Assembly (NCBI GenBank): GCA_026075535.2
Contig: AP026539.1
Span: 9,300,001-9,364,000, forward strand
Reading direction: 5' to 3'
From: Tricholoma matsutake
Taxonomy: Eukaryota; Basidiomycota; Agaricomycetes; Agaricales; Tricholomataceae
DNA: 64,000 nt
The notes below the pieces were generated by a model. The model made no database searches and was not told the origin of the DNA. It was given only the letters and a program-made list of their open reading frames with translations. Positions 33,666 to 44,451 of the stretch are shown here, piece by piece. The translations under genes were made by a program, and so were the position numbers. The number at the start of each line of letters is the position of its first letter. Position 1 is the first letter of the stretch.

Positions 33666-34021
33666 TGTTGTCATGATATAGTTAGAACCTAATGAAGGAA
33701 AGAAAATATTAGTTAATTCAATAAAAAAAATGTAAAAAACATTACCTGGGCCCCAAACAACATCCGTTGTTGTTTGGGCCCGAGGTGGTTCAAATACAGC
33801 CATTGGCAGCATTAGACGATGTGGTGGTGGCCATAGGAGCAGTGGCAACAGGTGTTGATGGAGGGGAGGCAGTGGAAGGGAGGTGGCATCGTCATTGAGA
33901 GTGGTGGTGATGTGGATGATGAGCTGGCAGTGTTGATGACATGGCTGTGTGCTTTGTCATGCACAGCCACCCCAATGGTACCTAGAGCAGTTAGTAGATA
34001 TACTAGTATATTGTAAATCTA

Positions 34022-34096
34022 TGTGGTGTAGTGGTTATATTGGCTGTGCTATAATGTTGTCATCTAATGCTGAGGGTTCAATTCTGGCTCATGACA
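34022..34096 (+). repeat. Second tRNA-like sequence (SINE-type)
   Basis: An A-box-like TGGTGTAGTGGT (34024-34035) and a B-box-like GGGTTCAATTC (34074-34084) are spaced about 50 nt apart as in tRNAs. The first half resembles a tRNA D-arm. A T-rich stretch follows. Stems are imperfect, so this is a tRNA-derived repeat. Confidence 0.5.
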
Positions 34097-34652
34097 TTTA
34101 TTTTATTACTTAGTAGTAATAAAAACTCCTGGTTAAATCCTAGTGGAGTCCCAGTGGATTCCTGGTAGAGTCCTGGTAGAGTCCTGGTAGAGTCCTGGTG
34201 GATTCCTGGTACCAGAGTCCTGGGGAATTCCAGGAATTCCTCCTGGAAGAGTGTAATTTACCAGAAATCAATCAGGAATCCCCCTGGAATGGGAAGAGCC
34301 AGGAATATATACTTGAGTCACAAATGGCTGGAACATTGGTTCCCAATAATCCTCCAGGATTCCTCCAGGATTCCTCCAGGAATACATGGGGGAGGACGAA
34401 GACCTCGCTCAAGCCACATTTTTTGCTATCTTGGGAAATAAATCACATAAAATCACTAAAATATTTGAAGAGCTTGGCTTGAGCCATTTCAAAGCCACCT
34501 GAATATCTCAGGAACCACTTCTCCGATCGCTTAGAGTTGGCAGGAGACCCCTCAGCTTTTGATGAGATCTAGCTCCTCAAATATTTTTAGTGATTTTATG
34601 TAATTTATTTCCCAAGATAGCAAAAAATGCAGATTGAGCCATGGCAACACTA

Positions 34653-35597
34653 GATCATGTGGCAGTATCTGGCGGGTGGAAAGATTCATCATCCTCATCG
34701 TCATTTGTAGGTAAAAGGGTGAAAACAGGTTTAGTCTGAGTGGGTTCCTTGATAACATTGTCTGAGGGCAGGGGGGTGGGTGGGATATGTCCATCATGGC
34801 TTTCAAGAAAATGGATGTGATAAGAACTGTGGACTTTCCTTGTGGCCCAATTATAGCATTGGTAAGACTTGGACTTGGGATCATATCCGATGAGTACACA
34901 TTTGATAGACCATTCAAAAATCTTTGGATTGTCCTTCTTTGGGATGAGAACAAAGGCATGGCAGCCGATCTCATGAAGGTATGAGTAATCAGGCTTGTGT
35001 CCATACCATAGTTCCCAAGGTGTGCACCCTTTTAGTGCTCGTGTGGTGGTTTTGGCATGTAAGTGAGAAGCCATTAGGTAAAACTCATCCCAAAGATAAG
35101 CTGGTAAGCCTGAATAAATTTGCATAGTGCAGGCCTTAGCTATAAGGGTATGATGCATGCATTCAACACGCCTGATGTGAGCTGAAGTGTACAGGGCTGT
35201 AAATCATTGTTCTGTTCCCCTTGTCTAAATCCATCTCAAAACACACATTGATTACCATGCTATGTACCATTCCCATCTCGACTTTCCAAGCTAACTCCCA
35301 AGCTTTTAATTTGGAAAATGAGTCATCTTTGCTACAAAGTGGTATTGACCATGGAAAAGATGTATAATCATCAACAATATCCATAACATAGGAATTTCTG
35401 GTATGAGATGTAATTGCACGTGGGCCTGATAAGTCTACCCAAACTTTCTCCAACTTTCACATCACCTTATGACCAACCCCTTCCTTATGTTTCTTTGGGA
35501 CAGGTGTCTTCATCTGTTTTCCAAGAATGCATGATTCACATTTGGGTGGTCTAGATGAGGAGATGATGGGCACACCTGTAAGTGTACCCTTCTTGGC
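34653..35597 (-). pseudogene. Copia-2 integrase
   Basis: On the minus strand a GAG-pre-integrase-like Cys/His segment (LGHANYQ-type text near 35640-35590) precedes VWVDLSGPRAITSHTRNSYV (first Asp). Then come MHHTLIAKACTMQIYSGLPA, YLWDEFYLMASHLHAKTTTR, TPWELWYGHKPDYSYLHEIG and CVLIGYDPKSKSYQCYN, the usual Copia integrase C-terminal half. A frameshift near 35160 separates the two halves. The sequence around the second Asp (INVCFEMDLDKGN) is altered, so activity is unlikely. Confidence 0.87.
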
Positions 35598-35655
35598 CAT
35601 ATCCCACAGGGATTGATAGTTTGCATGGCTGAGTCGATGGTGCCAGGTCTCCAGA

Positions 35656-37386
35656 TCAGGGGATTTGTGGACAGTGAGCAGGTGGGTGGTTGGCAGTGGC
35701 TGAGTTCAGGTTGAGAGAATATAGTTTCTTGTTGGGAAGTAAGGTTCCACAAGCAATGAGTGCCCCAGTGGATTTATCCATGACCCAGCATGAGGAATTA
35801 TCAAAGTGTGCCATGGTGTTTGAGTCGTCAGTGAGGGAACTGACTGAGATAAGGCGGACTGCCGCATTTGGGATGTACAGCATGTTACATAATAATATTG
35901 ATGCATCTTTGGCTATGCATAATTTTATGTCACCGATTCCTATAGTGGCAATAGAGGATCCACCAATGCCTTTAACAGGGCGGGGTGGGATGGGATGAAG
36001 GGTGATGAAGTCAGCTTTGTCTGGTGAGATGTGGACTGTCGCACCTGAATCCACAATAAAAGGGAAATTAGTAAGGGGAATTTGGGAACATTGAGTTTGG
36101 TTCAGTGGTTCAATGGTGAATGCACCTTCCCCAGGGGTGGATGTGTTGCAAGTCCAGTCAATGGTCATAGTCACCTCCTCCTCAATGAGAAGCCATCCCT
36201 CATATTCTACTTCCTCAATTGACACTGTGGGGAGTGAGTCACTAGCGAGTCCAACAAATGGGGTATGAGTGTCAGGCTGAGGTTTTGTGGAGTCAGAATC
36301 TACTATAACCATGAAGGCACATCCATTAGTGTCTTTCACAGTAATTGGGATCCTTGGGCTAGGACTGGATGAGTTGTCAGTTCTCTTCCCTTTGTCCTGA
36401 GCCGCTTTCTGAGCTGCAACTGATTCTTCAATTGATTTCCCAGCCATCCCTCCCCCTTCCTTAATGCAGTATTCAATAGAATGTCCCATCTTCCTGCAAA
36501 GGGAATTTTTGCAAACAGGCACATTGGACAATTTTGCTGATTTGAATTGAGCAGTGAGGGCCACAGATGACTGAGAATTTGCTCAATGGTCATTTTCAAG
36601 AAGGGATTGTTCATTCTCCAAAAATGAGCAGATATCCTTTGATGTGTAGGGGGATTCCTTTGTGGAGGCAGCGATGTTACAAGAAATGATGGAATGTGCA
36701 TGGGGGAAATTGTCACTGAGGGAGTTCAAGAGGGTGATACAACAAAGGAGGTCAGGTTTGATATCCCCCATAGCAATGCTTGATCAATGAGAGTGCAAAT
36801 TTTGTTGGCCATCTCAGGAAGGGGAGTCTCAGTGGTACACTGAATCATGAGAGCCTGTTGAACCTGTCAAACTGGCCCTTCATTCTGGTGTTGTTTACAA
36901 AGTGCCTCCCAATTCTCAGCTGTATCCTTCTCCATGCTTATGAAAGGGCATTCAGATGAAGCGATGCTGGATGCAAGGAATGCATGTGCAAGATGGGAGT
37001 TGACCTTCCAGTTGACCAGTGCATGAGTTTCAGAAGTAGCAGGTGCAGGGATTGTGCCAACAACATATTCATAGAGACCATTCATTGAAAGCATGATGGT
37101 AATTTCCTCACTCTATTCTTTGTAGTTAGATTTGAGCTTATCAAGTTTCTCACTGGAATACTGAACTGCGAGTTTGATTGGGGAGATTGATGGAGCTAGT
37201 AAAGTGTTGGCCATGATGATTAAAGAGGAATATTGAGAGAGGGATAGCGAGGGGAAAGAGTACAAAGGAGCTGTCTAGGGACTGATTGCACAAAGGGCAA
37301 GCCATGATCCAAAATGGGATAGTGATTGGAATGTCAATCAAAAATGATGTATGAGAATGTTGAGTGGCTAGGAAAGTTTTCACCAT
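35656..37386 (-). pseudogene. Copia-2 gag and aspartic protease
   Basis: The start is MVKTFLATQHSH at 37386. Gag-like segments include VNWKVNSHLAHAFLASSIA and AENWEALCKQHQ. A partial zinc-knuckle-like VCKNSLCRKMGHSIEYC follows near 36530-36480. The protease active site FIVDSGATVHISPDKADF lies near 36055-36010 (DSG triad). Several frames are used, separated by shifts near 36560, 36770 and 36870, so the polyprotein is broken. Protease frame 36564-35656 is 302 codons long and otherwise open. Confidence 0.85.
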
Positions 37387-37417
37387 TGTTTAAAGATGAT
37401 GGGAATGGCCCATAACC

Positions 37418-37768
37418 TGTACAACAACATCCTAGCATAATCATGATCTAACTCAGTCTCCACACAAGCAACTTATATATAAATACTCTCCCTAGCATAA
37501 TCACAATCTAACTATAGGTACAATAAGTAATGTTCCATATGTGAATAATAACAAGAACACCCACCTCAGTCTCCACACAAGTGACTGAGGTGAATGGATA
37601 ACTATCTATCCTATATATATGTGAGTCCTGTTATACAAAGAGTAAAGGGATAAAAGAAGCATAAAGGTATCCAAAGAAACCAATGCATCAAAAGGATGCT
37701 AAGAATAGAACATGCATCAAAGAAGTGATTGTGTTTGCTCACAGTGCAATAATCGGTATTTCTCAACA
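37418..37768 (-). repeat. Copia-2 5' LTR
   Basis: Read on the minus strand it runs TGTTGAGAAATACCG..TTGTTGTACA (351 bp). It carries a catatatatagg TATA-like box (about 37607-37620) and the 10-bp hairpin CACCTCAGTC/GACTGAGGTG shared with the solo LTR at 6240. Just inside it, ggttatgggcc (complement of 37407-37417) is the likely primer-binding site. No second LTR of this element was found. Confidence 0.8.
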
Positions 37769-38139
37769 GTGTTTAAGTAAGCTCTGGTTGAAGTTCCATA
37801 GTCTTTCCTCCTTGTGACCAACTCAGAGCCAATCATGTCTGAGTCCTCCTGCAGCTACTGACAGAGTCTGTCAACAGTCTGTGGGAGAAAGGTAGCAGCA
37901 ATATGCTGCTGGAGATCTGGAAGTGGATTGGACAGCTTGGGAGTCTCAACTTTCCTGCCACATTCTTGCAAGTACATCACTGGTATGAGATTGGAGCCAT
38001 TCAGATATCCAAGTCCAATGTAATATTCAACATGAGGGCTATAATCATCAATCATTAACTCCTACAAACATTACTAAGGATACAAGTAGATCATACACTG
38101 TGCATAACTTTTCATGAAGAACATTTGACAGCTGAACAC
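37769..38139 (-). other. Unassigned stretch with a small open frame
   Basis: A 66-codon minus-strand frame (38055-37855) reads SPHVEYYIGLGYLNGSNLIP and ETPKLSNPLPDLQQHIAATF. The composition looks protein-like, but I recognise no family. It may be the end of a host or transposon gene cut by Copia-2. The rest is unique non-coding sequence. Confidence 0.3.
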
Positions 38140-39351
38140 CTACAGATTTAAACTCCCAACATCTCCCTCACCAGTAGGCACCACAACTGCCCATTCCGGA
38201 CTCAAATCCACTTCTCCCAATGGTGGAACCACATACAACCAATAAAACTTCCTGTCCTTCCCCAGCACACTTGGATCCCCACCCATCTCTACATCTTCTC
38301 CACCTTCCCACTGTGCAATCACACCTTCTCCCATTTTTACCAGCTCAGGAATGACATCAGGGACAAAACCAGAATCATTATTCCTTGGACTGACCAGGGG
38401 AGGATTAAGGAGTTTAATAGTGATGCACTCATCCATTGACACAGGGACTTGGTCCACAACTTTTAGTTGCTGTTGTCTGAGGGGGATGGTCTTGGTGTTG
38501 TACACTGTGATGCACTGTGAGAACATGAAGGTAGTGGTGGAGCTGTGCTGAGAGAGAAGTCCAGCTCTGTGTTGAGAGACAGATTTGGTGCACAGCTGGT
38601 AAGTTATGTGGATGGATGGGTCAAGGCTTACAGTAACACATTTAGTGAGATGTATATTGTAAAGGGAGCAGAAACTACCTGAGAGGACATCAGAAACTTT
38701 CTTGTCAACTGACAGCTGGAACCTTGGTCTGGGTGATGAAGCTCCCATCAATATACACACTTATGGTCCCAGGAAGGAATGTATACTCTGATTCATTCTA
38801 AATTTTTGCCTGAAAGGAGAGTGCAATTACAATTAAAGCCAAAAGGATGGAGACACAGTACCTCTAGATGCACCCTCCAAAAATCTGTCTTCAGCACAGA
38901 TAGCCACAACATTTGCACAAGGAGCCTCAGTTGTGCAATGGTCATGTTGTGGACAGCCCCTTGTCCATCGCTCAGGACAGTGATAAGTGCTGAGATCCTG
39001 AATGATGTAGTTATGTTGCCTTTAGACATTACTATTGTTTCTGGATGCTGCATATCATACTGCCTATATTCTTCATCTTCATCACCATCATAGTAGCCAG
39101 AACATTGGTAAAATATGACTGTCCCACTGGAGCTCTGGATTATTTGTATTTCACATAACTGAGCTCAGAAAGGGAATGAGACCAGGGTCAGAGAGTGGGG
39201 ATGGATAAACCAAATGTTGGGGTTGCAGTTTTGAGGGTCAGAGGAACATTTTCCCAGTGCTATTACTATTGATAGAGTTGGGTGGAAGAATAAATATACC
39301 TCCCCAATACTCTGCATGATGGCAGCTTTGTATGCCAATGTCACTGGTGTG

Positions 39352-40036
39352 TGTCAAGAACTGTTCCTTGCCCAATCGGAACCTGCATCCATCTGACCCT
39401 TTTCCACACAATGAACCCGACATTTGTCAACTCCTCCCATTTCATTCTCAGCCACCTTGCACTGCCCACACTGCTGTGCACCAGGCTGCCTTCCCAAGGC
39501 TGCCATCTCTTTTGCAAATTTGACTATGGATTCCTGTGTGGCTCCCACTAGGCAATTTATCTAGGCAGTTGAGACACTGCTGCAGTCTCTGTTTCCATTC
39601 CACCTTTATTCCGGACAACAGTATTTAAGCTTAGTTAGTTTTGCCTTGTATTCCTCAGTTTGTATATCAACATAGACTCAACTTTAAACCTGCCAATCTA
39701 AATCTCCTTCTACTCCTACCTCAGTCCTCTAAGAGTCTGAACTCCCTCTGACTCAACCTCTAGTCTCCCTCTGAAGTTCTAATCTCATCTGAACTTAACC
39801 CAAGTCCCTCCGTACTCCCTCCCATGTTTACCCACACTTCCCCGCTTCTACCTCCAAACCTTTGTCTTGAAATTAGGACACCAGACAAGATGAAGGGCAC
39901 AGCTTCTTACAGGCTGAAGCCAAGTCCTTTCCATTTCCCCTCCTGCAGAATCCACAATGACCCGACAACCTTCCGCTATCATCACCCACAGGGTCCGATC
40001 AGATTCCAATGCACTATCCAGGATCAGTTCTTAACA
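39352..40036 (+). repeat. Gypsy-1 5' LTR
   Basis: 685 bp, TGTCAAGAACTG..CAGTTCTTAACA. A TATA-like agtatttaagctt lies near 39620-39632. Differences from the 3' LTR include many C/T and G/A changes at CpG-type sites and a 12-bp indel (caaggctgccat-type text near 39495). Confidence 0.93.
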
Positions 40037-40370
40037 GTATATACGAACTCACACTTTACTTGTCTCATTTCTCTCTATGACCCCTACTGAGACCCACCAA
40101 TGCACAACCAGAAACTCCCAATGTGCCGGTACTATTCCTGGGATCTCTGCAATTCAGTGATCCATCCTTCCTGACCCTTGACCCGCCACTACATTTGGAG
40201 TGTCTTCCAGACTTTCAAACATATTCTGACAAATCGGCTCAGGAGCCCCTTCAATCAGTGCCAATCTCATGTCCACTTGTGCCTGGCACCCTTCTGCCAA
40301 CCTGGAAGGTTTTTGATCAAGAACTCCCCTTGAGTACATAGGGGGCATCAACCAGCCTGAACACTTTGGG

Positions 40371-41470
40371 TTGGAAGATCCTGGTCTAGAGGACAGACCC
40401 CCCAGCGGACCTGATGGCCCTAGTGGTCCTGATGGCCCTGGGGGTGACCGCGATCCCAATGATCCAGAGGATCAACCTCCTGTGGTGGAAAACCCTGACC
40501 CAGGGGATAGGTTCATAGATGTCCTTTACAACCTCTCAGAGAGTATCTGCACCCTTCATCAGAATAACGCACCCAAGACTGAGAAAATCAAAGTTCACAA
40601 CCCTGACACTTTTGACAGTGCCAATCCAAAGAAACTTAGAGACTTCCTAGTCTCCTGCAATCTTCATTTCCATGACCGTCCACACATATTTTCCTCTGAT
40701 GAGAAAAAGATCATATTTATCCTTTCTTATCTTAAAGGATCAGCTCTCAGTTGGTTTGAGCCTGGTCTTAATGACCCGACAGATTCTGCACACTGGATGT
40801 GGGACTATGAAGCTTTCCTCGCCGAGCTGGAAAGTAACTTCAGCCTGCACAACCTGGTCGGAGATGTGGAAAAAGCTCTCTCTGACTTAACAATGAAGAA
40901 AGGTGGGTCGTATCACGAAATATAATGTTGACTTCTGGGAATTAGCTTCTAGGATCTTGGAATGAAGCAGCCCTTTGTGACCGCTATTTCCACAGTCTTC
41001 CAATCTGACTTTGCATAGAAGTTCTCCAGGGTGGTAAACCCAATACTCTGGCAGAACTGCACTTAAAAGCGCAGGACAGTGACAACATCTACTGGATGCA
41101 AAAAGATGAATGCTGTTTTGAAACAAAGAATTCCAGTAATGTCACTAACTCTAGTTGGAAGGACACTTCCAAAAGTCCTTCCCCATCAACAAACCAAACC
41201 TCTTTGAACTCTGCCTGCAGTAACACCTCCAACCAGCAGTCTTCTGCAACTAAGAACACTCCCCAGGACAAGCCCAAGTTGTCCATCTCCAATAAGTTGG
41301 GGAAGAATGGCAAGCTTACTGGGGAGGAATGAATGTCACATGAGAGAATGACTTTGTCTCTACTGTGGTGAGGAAGGGCATGTAGCAGGAAACTGCCCAA
41401 AATCCAAAGCCACAAAAGCCCATGCATCCATTGTTGTTCCCGACACTATGGACTCAGAAAAATAGTCTGC
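40371..41470 (+). pseudogene. Gypsy-1 gag with zinc knuckle
   Basis: Structural protein forming the retrotransposon particle. It opens with a Gly/Pro/Asp stretch (GPDGPSGPDGPGG). The capsid-like part follows: PKKLRDFLVSCNLHFHDRPH, KKIIFILSYLKGSALSWFEP and YEAFLAELESNFSLHN. A frameshift and stops lie near 40925-41090. A CCHC zinc knuckle, CLYCGEEGHVAGNC (C-x2-C-x4-H-x4-C), lies near 41350-41395 after a TGA that replaces an arginine-type codon. No ATG opens the frame at 40371; the true start is upstream or lost. Confidence 0.85.
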
Positions 41471-41521
41471 AACCCTCAGGAAACAGCCATTGGGGCTGGG
41501 GGTTGTGTTGACCTTACCCAT

Positions 41522-43579
41522 TTGGCTGCCTACATTCATCTCAACGCATCTGCTCTTTCTGACCCAGACTCCCTAACCATTCTTTTAACCCTTCCCGACT
41601 CTTCCACTCCTGTCCAAACCCTTATTGACTCTGGCTCCTCCCACTGCTTCCTTGACTCCTCTTTCATGTTGGATAGCCAACTCAGCACAGAATCCATTAA
41701 CCCGATCGGTCTATGACTCTTTGATGGATCTTGCAACTCCACCATAACTCAGGTTGTCAAACTTCCAGTCACCTTCCCTGCCGGTGAAGTGTTCAATTTG
41801 TCATTCTATGTAACCTCGCTCAACTCTTCCTGTTCCACCGTACTCAGTCATAACTGGCTGAAGCAATACAATCTGTTGATTGACTGGTCTTCAAGCCAAC
41901 TTGCTTTCTGCTCTGCAGATCATAGAGGTCCAGCACCCCCGATGTCACCTTTGTCCCCGAACCTTCTGGTAGAAATCCTCGACTCCTCTGCACTTTCCAA
42001 ACCCCCCATTCCTTCTAAGTTTACACCTCCCAACATCTCTTTCATCAATGCTGCCGCTTATGTGCATGCTAGCAAACTTCCTGGGGCAGTAGCTTTTCAG
42101 ATGACCTTTGCTCCAGAAGGGTTATCTGCCTGCTCCACCCAATCCACTAACTCATCCAACATTTCTGATATTCCGCCTGAGTATCACAAATTTGCTGATG
42201 TCTTTAATAAGACTAAAGCAGATACCCTTCCTCCACATCAGTCTTACAACCTCAAGATAGAGACAGAAGACAATGCTCCTCCACCTCTGGGCCACATGTA
42301 TTCTCTCTCCCCCTCTGAATTAGAAGCCTTATGAGTCTTTATTGATGAAAACATCCACTCAGGCTTCATCTGCCTGTCCAAGTCCCTGCACGGCACTCCT
42401 ATTCTCTTCGTCAAGAAGAAGGATAGTAGTCTCCAACTTTGCGTCGACTACCAAGGCCTCAACTGTCTCACAAAGAAGGACTGCTACCCACTCCCACTCA
42501 TTTCCAACCTCCTCAACTCCCCCTGAAAAGCCCACTTATTCACTAAGATAGACTTGCAGCATGCTTATCACCTAGTCCACATCACAGATGGTGACAAATG
42601 GAAAACCACTTTCTGCACCTGCTACAGATCCTTCAAGTGGTTGGTGGTTCCCTTTGGACTCACTAACACACCCGCAGCTTTCCAGCGGTTTATGAATGAC
42701 ATCTTCAGTGACATGCTGGATGTTTGTGTCATCGTGTACCTTGATGACATCCTAATCTACTCCGACAACAAGTCCCAGCACAGGGCTCACATCAAAGAAG
42801 TCCTCCGTTGTCTCCAGAAAAATGGACTTTATGCCTCTCCACAGAAATGTGAGTTCCACAAAGACACTGTTGAATATCTGGGTTTCATCTTGTCACCGGA
42901 TGGACTGCGCATGTCTGAGGATAAAGTCAAAACCATGCTCAACTGGCCCAAGCCTAGGAAAGTTAAGGATATACAATCCTTCTTAGGCTTTTGCAACTTT
43001 TACTGCTGCTTCATTAATGGCTATTCAGACATTGTCATTCCACTCACCCACTTGACGCAGAAATCTGCACCCTGGGACTTCAACAAGAAGTGCTGCGATG
43101 CTTTTGAAAAGCTCAAACAAGAATTCACTCATGCCCCTGTCTTAACTCAATGGGTACCCAACTCACAAATGGTACTCAAAACCGATGCTTCTGACTATGC
43201 CATAGCAGCTATCCTTTTGGTTTACACTGCGGATGGAGAAATCCATCTGGTCACTTTTCATTCCCGCTCCTTTAATCCCGCTGAACTAAATTACAACACC
43301 CATGATAAGGAACTCTTGGCCATTTTTGAAGCCTTCAAACACTGGCAGCAGTATTTCAAGGGTTCCATAAACCCGGTTGATGTGGTCATGGACCACAAAA
43401 ATCTTGAGTACTTCAGCACTACTAAGTTGCTCACCTGCCACCAGGCCCATTGGTCTGAATACCTTTCCCAGTTCAATCTCATCATCTGCTTCCACCCCGG
43501 AAAATTAGGGGCCAACCCAGATGCGCTCACAAGACATTGGGATGTCTACTGCAAAGGGGGAAATAGTGACTTTGCCTCC
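41522..43579 (+). pseudogene. Gypsy-1 protease, reverse transcriptase and RNase H
   Basis: The protease has LIDSGSSHCFLDSSFM near 41622-41670 (DSG triad). RT has [20 protein letters not shown] in a shifted frame (near 42440-42500), FTKIDLQHAYHLVHI, VVPFGLTNTPAAFQRFMND and YLDDILIYSD near 42739-42768 (YLDD box). RNase H has KTDASDYAIAAIL (Asp), THDKELLAIFEAFKHW (Glu), VVMDHKNLEYF (Asp) and a final GKLGANPDALTRHWD. TGA stops occur at PIGL-stop-LFDG, EAL-stop-VFID and NSP-stop-KAHL, all at arginine-type positions. Frames shift near 42340 and 42550. Confidence 0.92.
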
Positions 43580-43599
43580 ATAAACCTGACCAACTTCCG

Positions 43600-43731
43600 A
43601 CCTGTATTCACACAGGAACAATTCACCTCCCGACCTGTATTCACACAGGAACAATTCACCTCCTGACCTGTATTCACACAGGAACAATTCACCTCCCAAC
43701 CTGTATTCACACAGGAACAACTCACCTGCTC
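43600..43731 (+). repeat. 33-bp tandem repeat, four copies
   Basis: The unit cctgtattcacacaggaaca plus 13 more bases repeats about four times, in frame, encoding an 11-residue phrase RPVFTQEQFTS between RNase H and integrase. Each unit contains CCTGT..ACAGG, a small inverted pair. The third copy carries cctga where others have ccga or ccaa, giving a TGA. Confidence 0.88.
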
Positions 43732-43841
43732 GCTCCACACCACCTATCTCACCACACCTATCCTTTGACAAGCAGTAATCATGGATGTTGAGAAACTCCA
43801 TAATGACATCCGCACCTCTCTACCCCTTGACCCACTCTCAT

Positions 43842-44443
43842 TAGGGCATGGCACAGGTATGGGTAACACCATGTGTTTCTGGTCATGGGTATGCATGGGT
43901 ATGGGTATGGGTATGGGATTGCCATACCCAGGCAACACCATACCCTTTTCCATGGTGTTACAGGTATGTATGGGTATGTGCGGGTATGCTGGTACCCAGA
44001 TTTTGGTCAGGTGAGTGATCATCTGTGTTGAGATTTCGACTTCTTAATGACATATCATGGGAAAAACCTGCAAGTCATGGTGACCTGACTCATGGGTTTA
44101 CCCCCTGTGATGAGATGCAAACATCTTTTTCAGCAAATTTCTATCAAATATCATGAAAAATAACAGTAAAAAATGCAGGGGTACTTTTTGATGACATATT
44201 GTGGGAAAACCCGTGAGTCAGGGTGACATGACTCATGGGTTTACTCCCCATGAGAAGATGCAAACATCTTTTTCAGCAATTTCCTATCAAATATAATGAA
44301 AAATATCAATACCCACGAATAACCATGGGTAACCCACAAAAACCCATGGTAACACTGTACCCCTACCCATGCAGGTACGGTGTTCACAGGTACAGGTATG
44401 GGTATAAGAAAATATACCCAAGGGTTACCTGTGCTGTGCCCTA
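43842..44443 (+). mobile_element. MITE family M2, copy 2, inside Gypsy-1
   Basis: Left end TAGGGCATGGCACAGGT, right end TAGGGCACAGCACAGGT (reverse complement). Perfect 8-bp duplications ACTCTCAT flank it at 43834-43841 and 44444-44451. It shares the whole interior layout with copy 1 (12824-13378). It is longer because of extra gggtat words near 43890-43920 and an extra aacctgcaagtcatggtgac block near 44060. It inserted after Gypsy-1. Confidence 0.93.
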
Positions 44444-44451
44444 ACTCTCAT

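Larger units (their letters stand above)
32254..34652. mobile_element. Non-autonomous hAT-like element in Copia-2, 2.4 kb
   Basis: The 19-bp ends TAGTGTTGCCATGGCTCAA (32254-32272) and its exact reverse complement (34634-34652) are perfect inverted repeats. Both subterminal zones carry gagtcctgg/ccaggaatcc words (32290-32380, 34120-34390). Target duplication is unclear: the 8 bp after the right end, GATCATGT (34653-34660), also occur at 32235-32242, but 11 bp (32243-32253) stand between that copy and the left end. The interior holds two tRNA-like sequences, low-complexity DNA, and at 34395-34475 an inverted copy of 34560-34645. I see no transposase. The minus-strand stretch 33850-32750 shows GT..AG-like introns after gggccc (33743-33690, 33395-33333), but the predicted peptides are low-complexity and I do not call a gene. 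Confidence 0.75.
24945..37768 (-). mobile_element. Copia LTR retrotransposon Copia-2, split by two DNA transposons
   Basis: Reading down from the 5' LTR (37768-37418), the order is gag, protease, integrase, linker and RT, the Copia order. The linker is split by a hAT-like element (32254-34652), and the junction between linker and RT by a CACTA element (25626-31759). Removing the CACTA element and one TTA duplication rejoins the coding frame in-phase as MGVY then KLVP. RT ends in decayed sequence near 24945, and no RNase H or 3' LTR was found, so the 3' end is lost. Several frames are broken. Confidence 0.88.

Noticed and set aside
32752..33848. A spliced minus-strand gene within the hAT-like element
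   Set aside because: Two GT..AG segments follow repeated gggccc words, but the peptides are low-complexity and arise from repeats; no domain supports a gene.
43505..43801. Minus-strand open frame with repeated LFLCEYRS-type text
   Set aside because: It is the antisense reading of the 33-bp tandem repeat in Gypsy-1.
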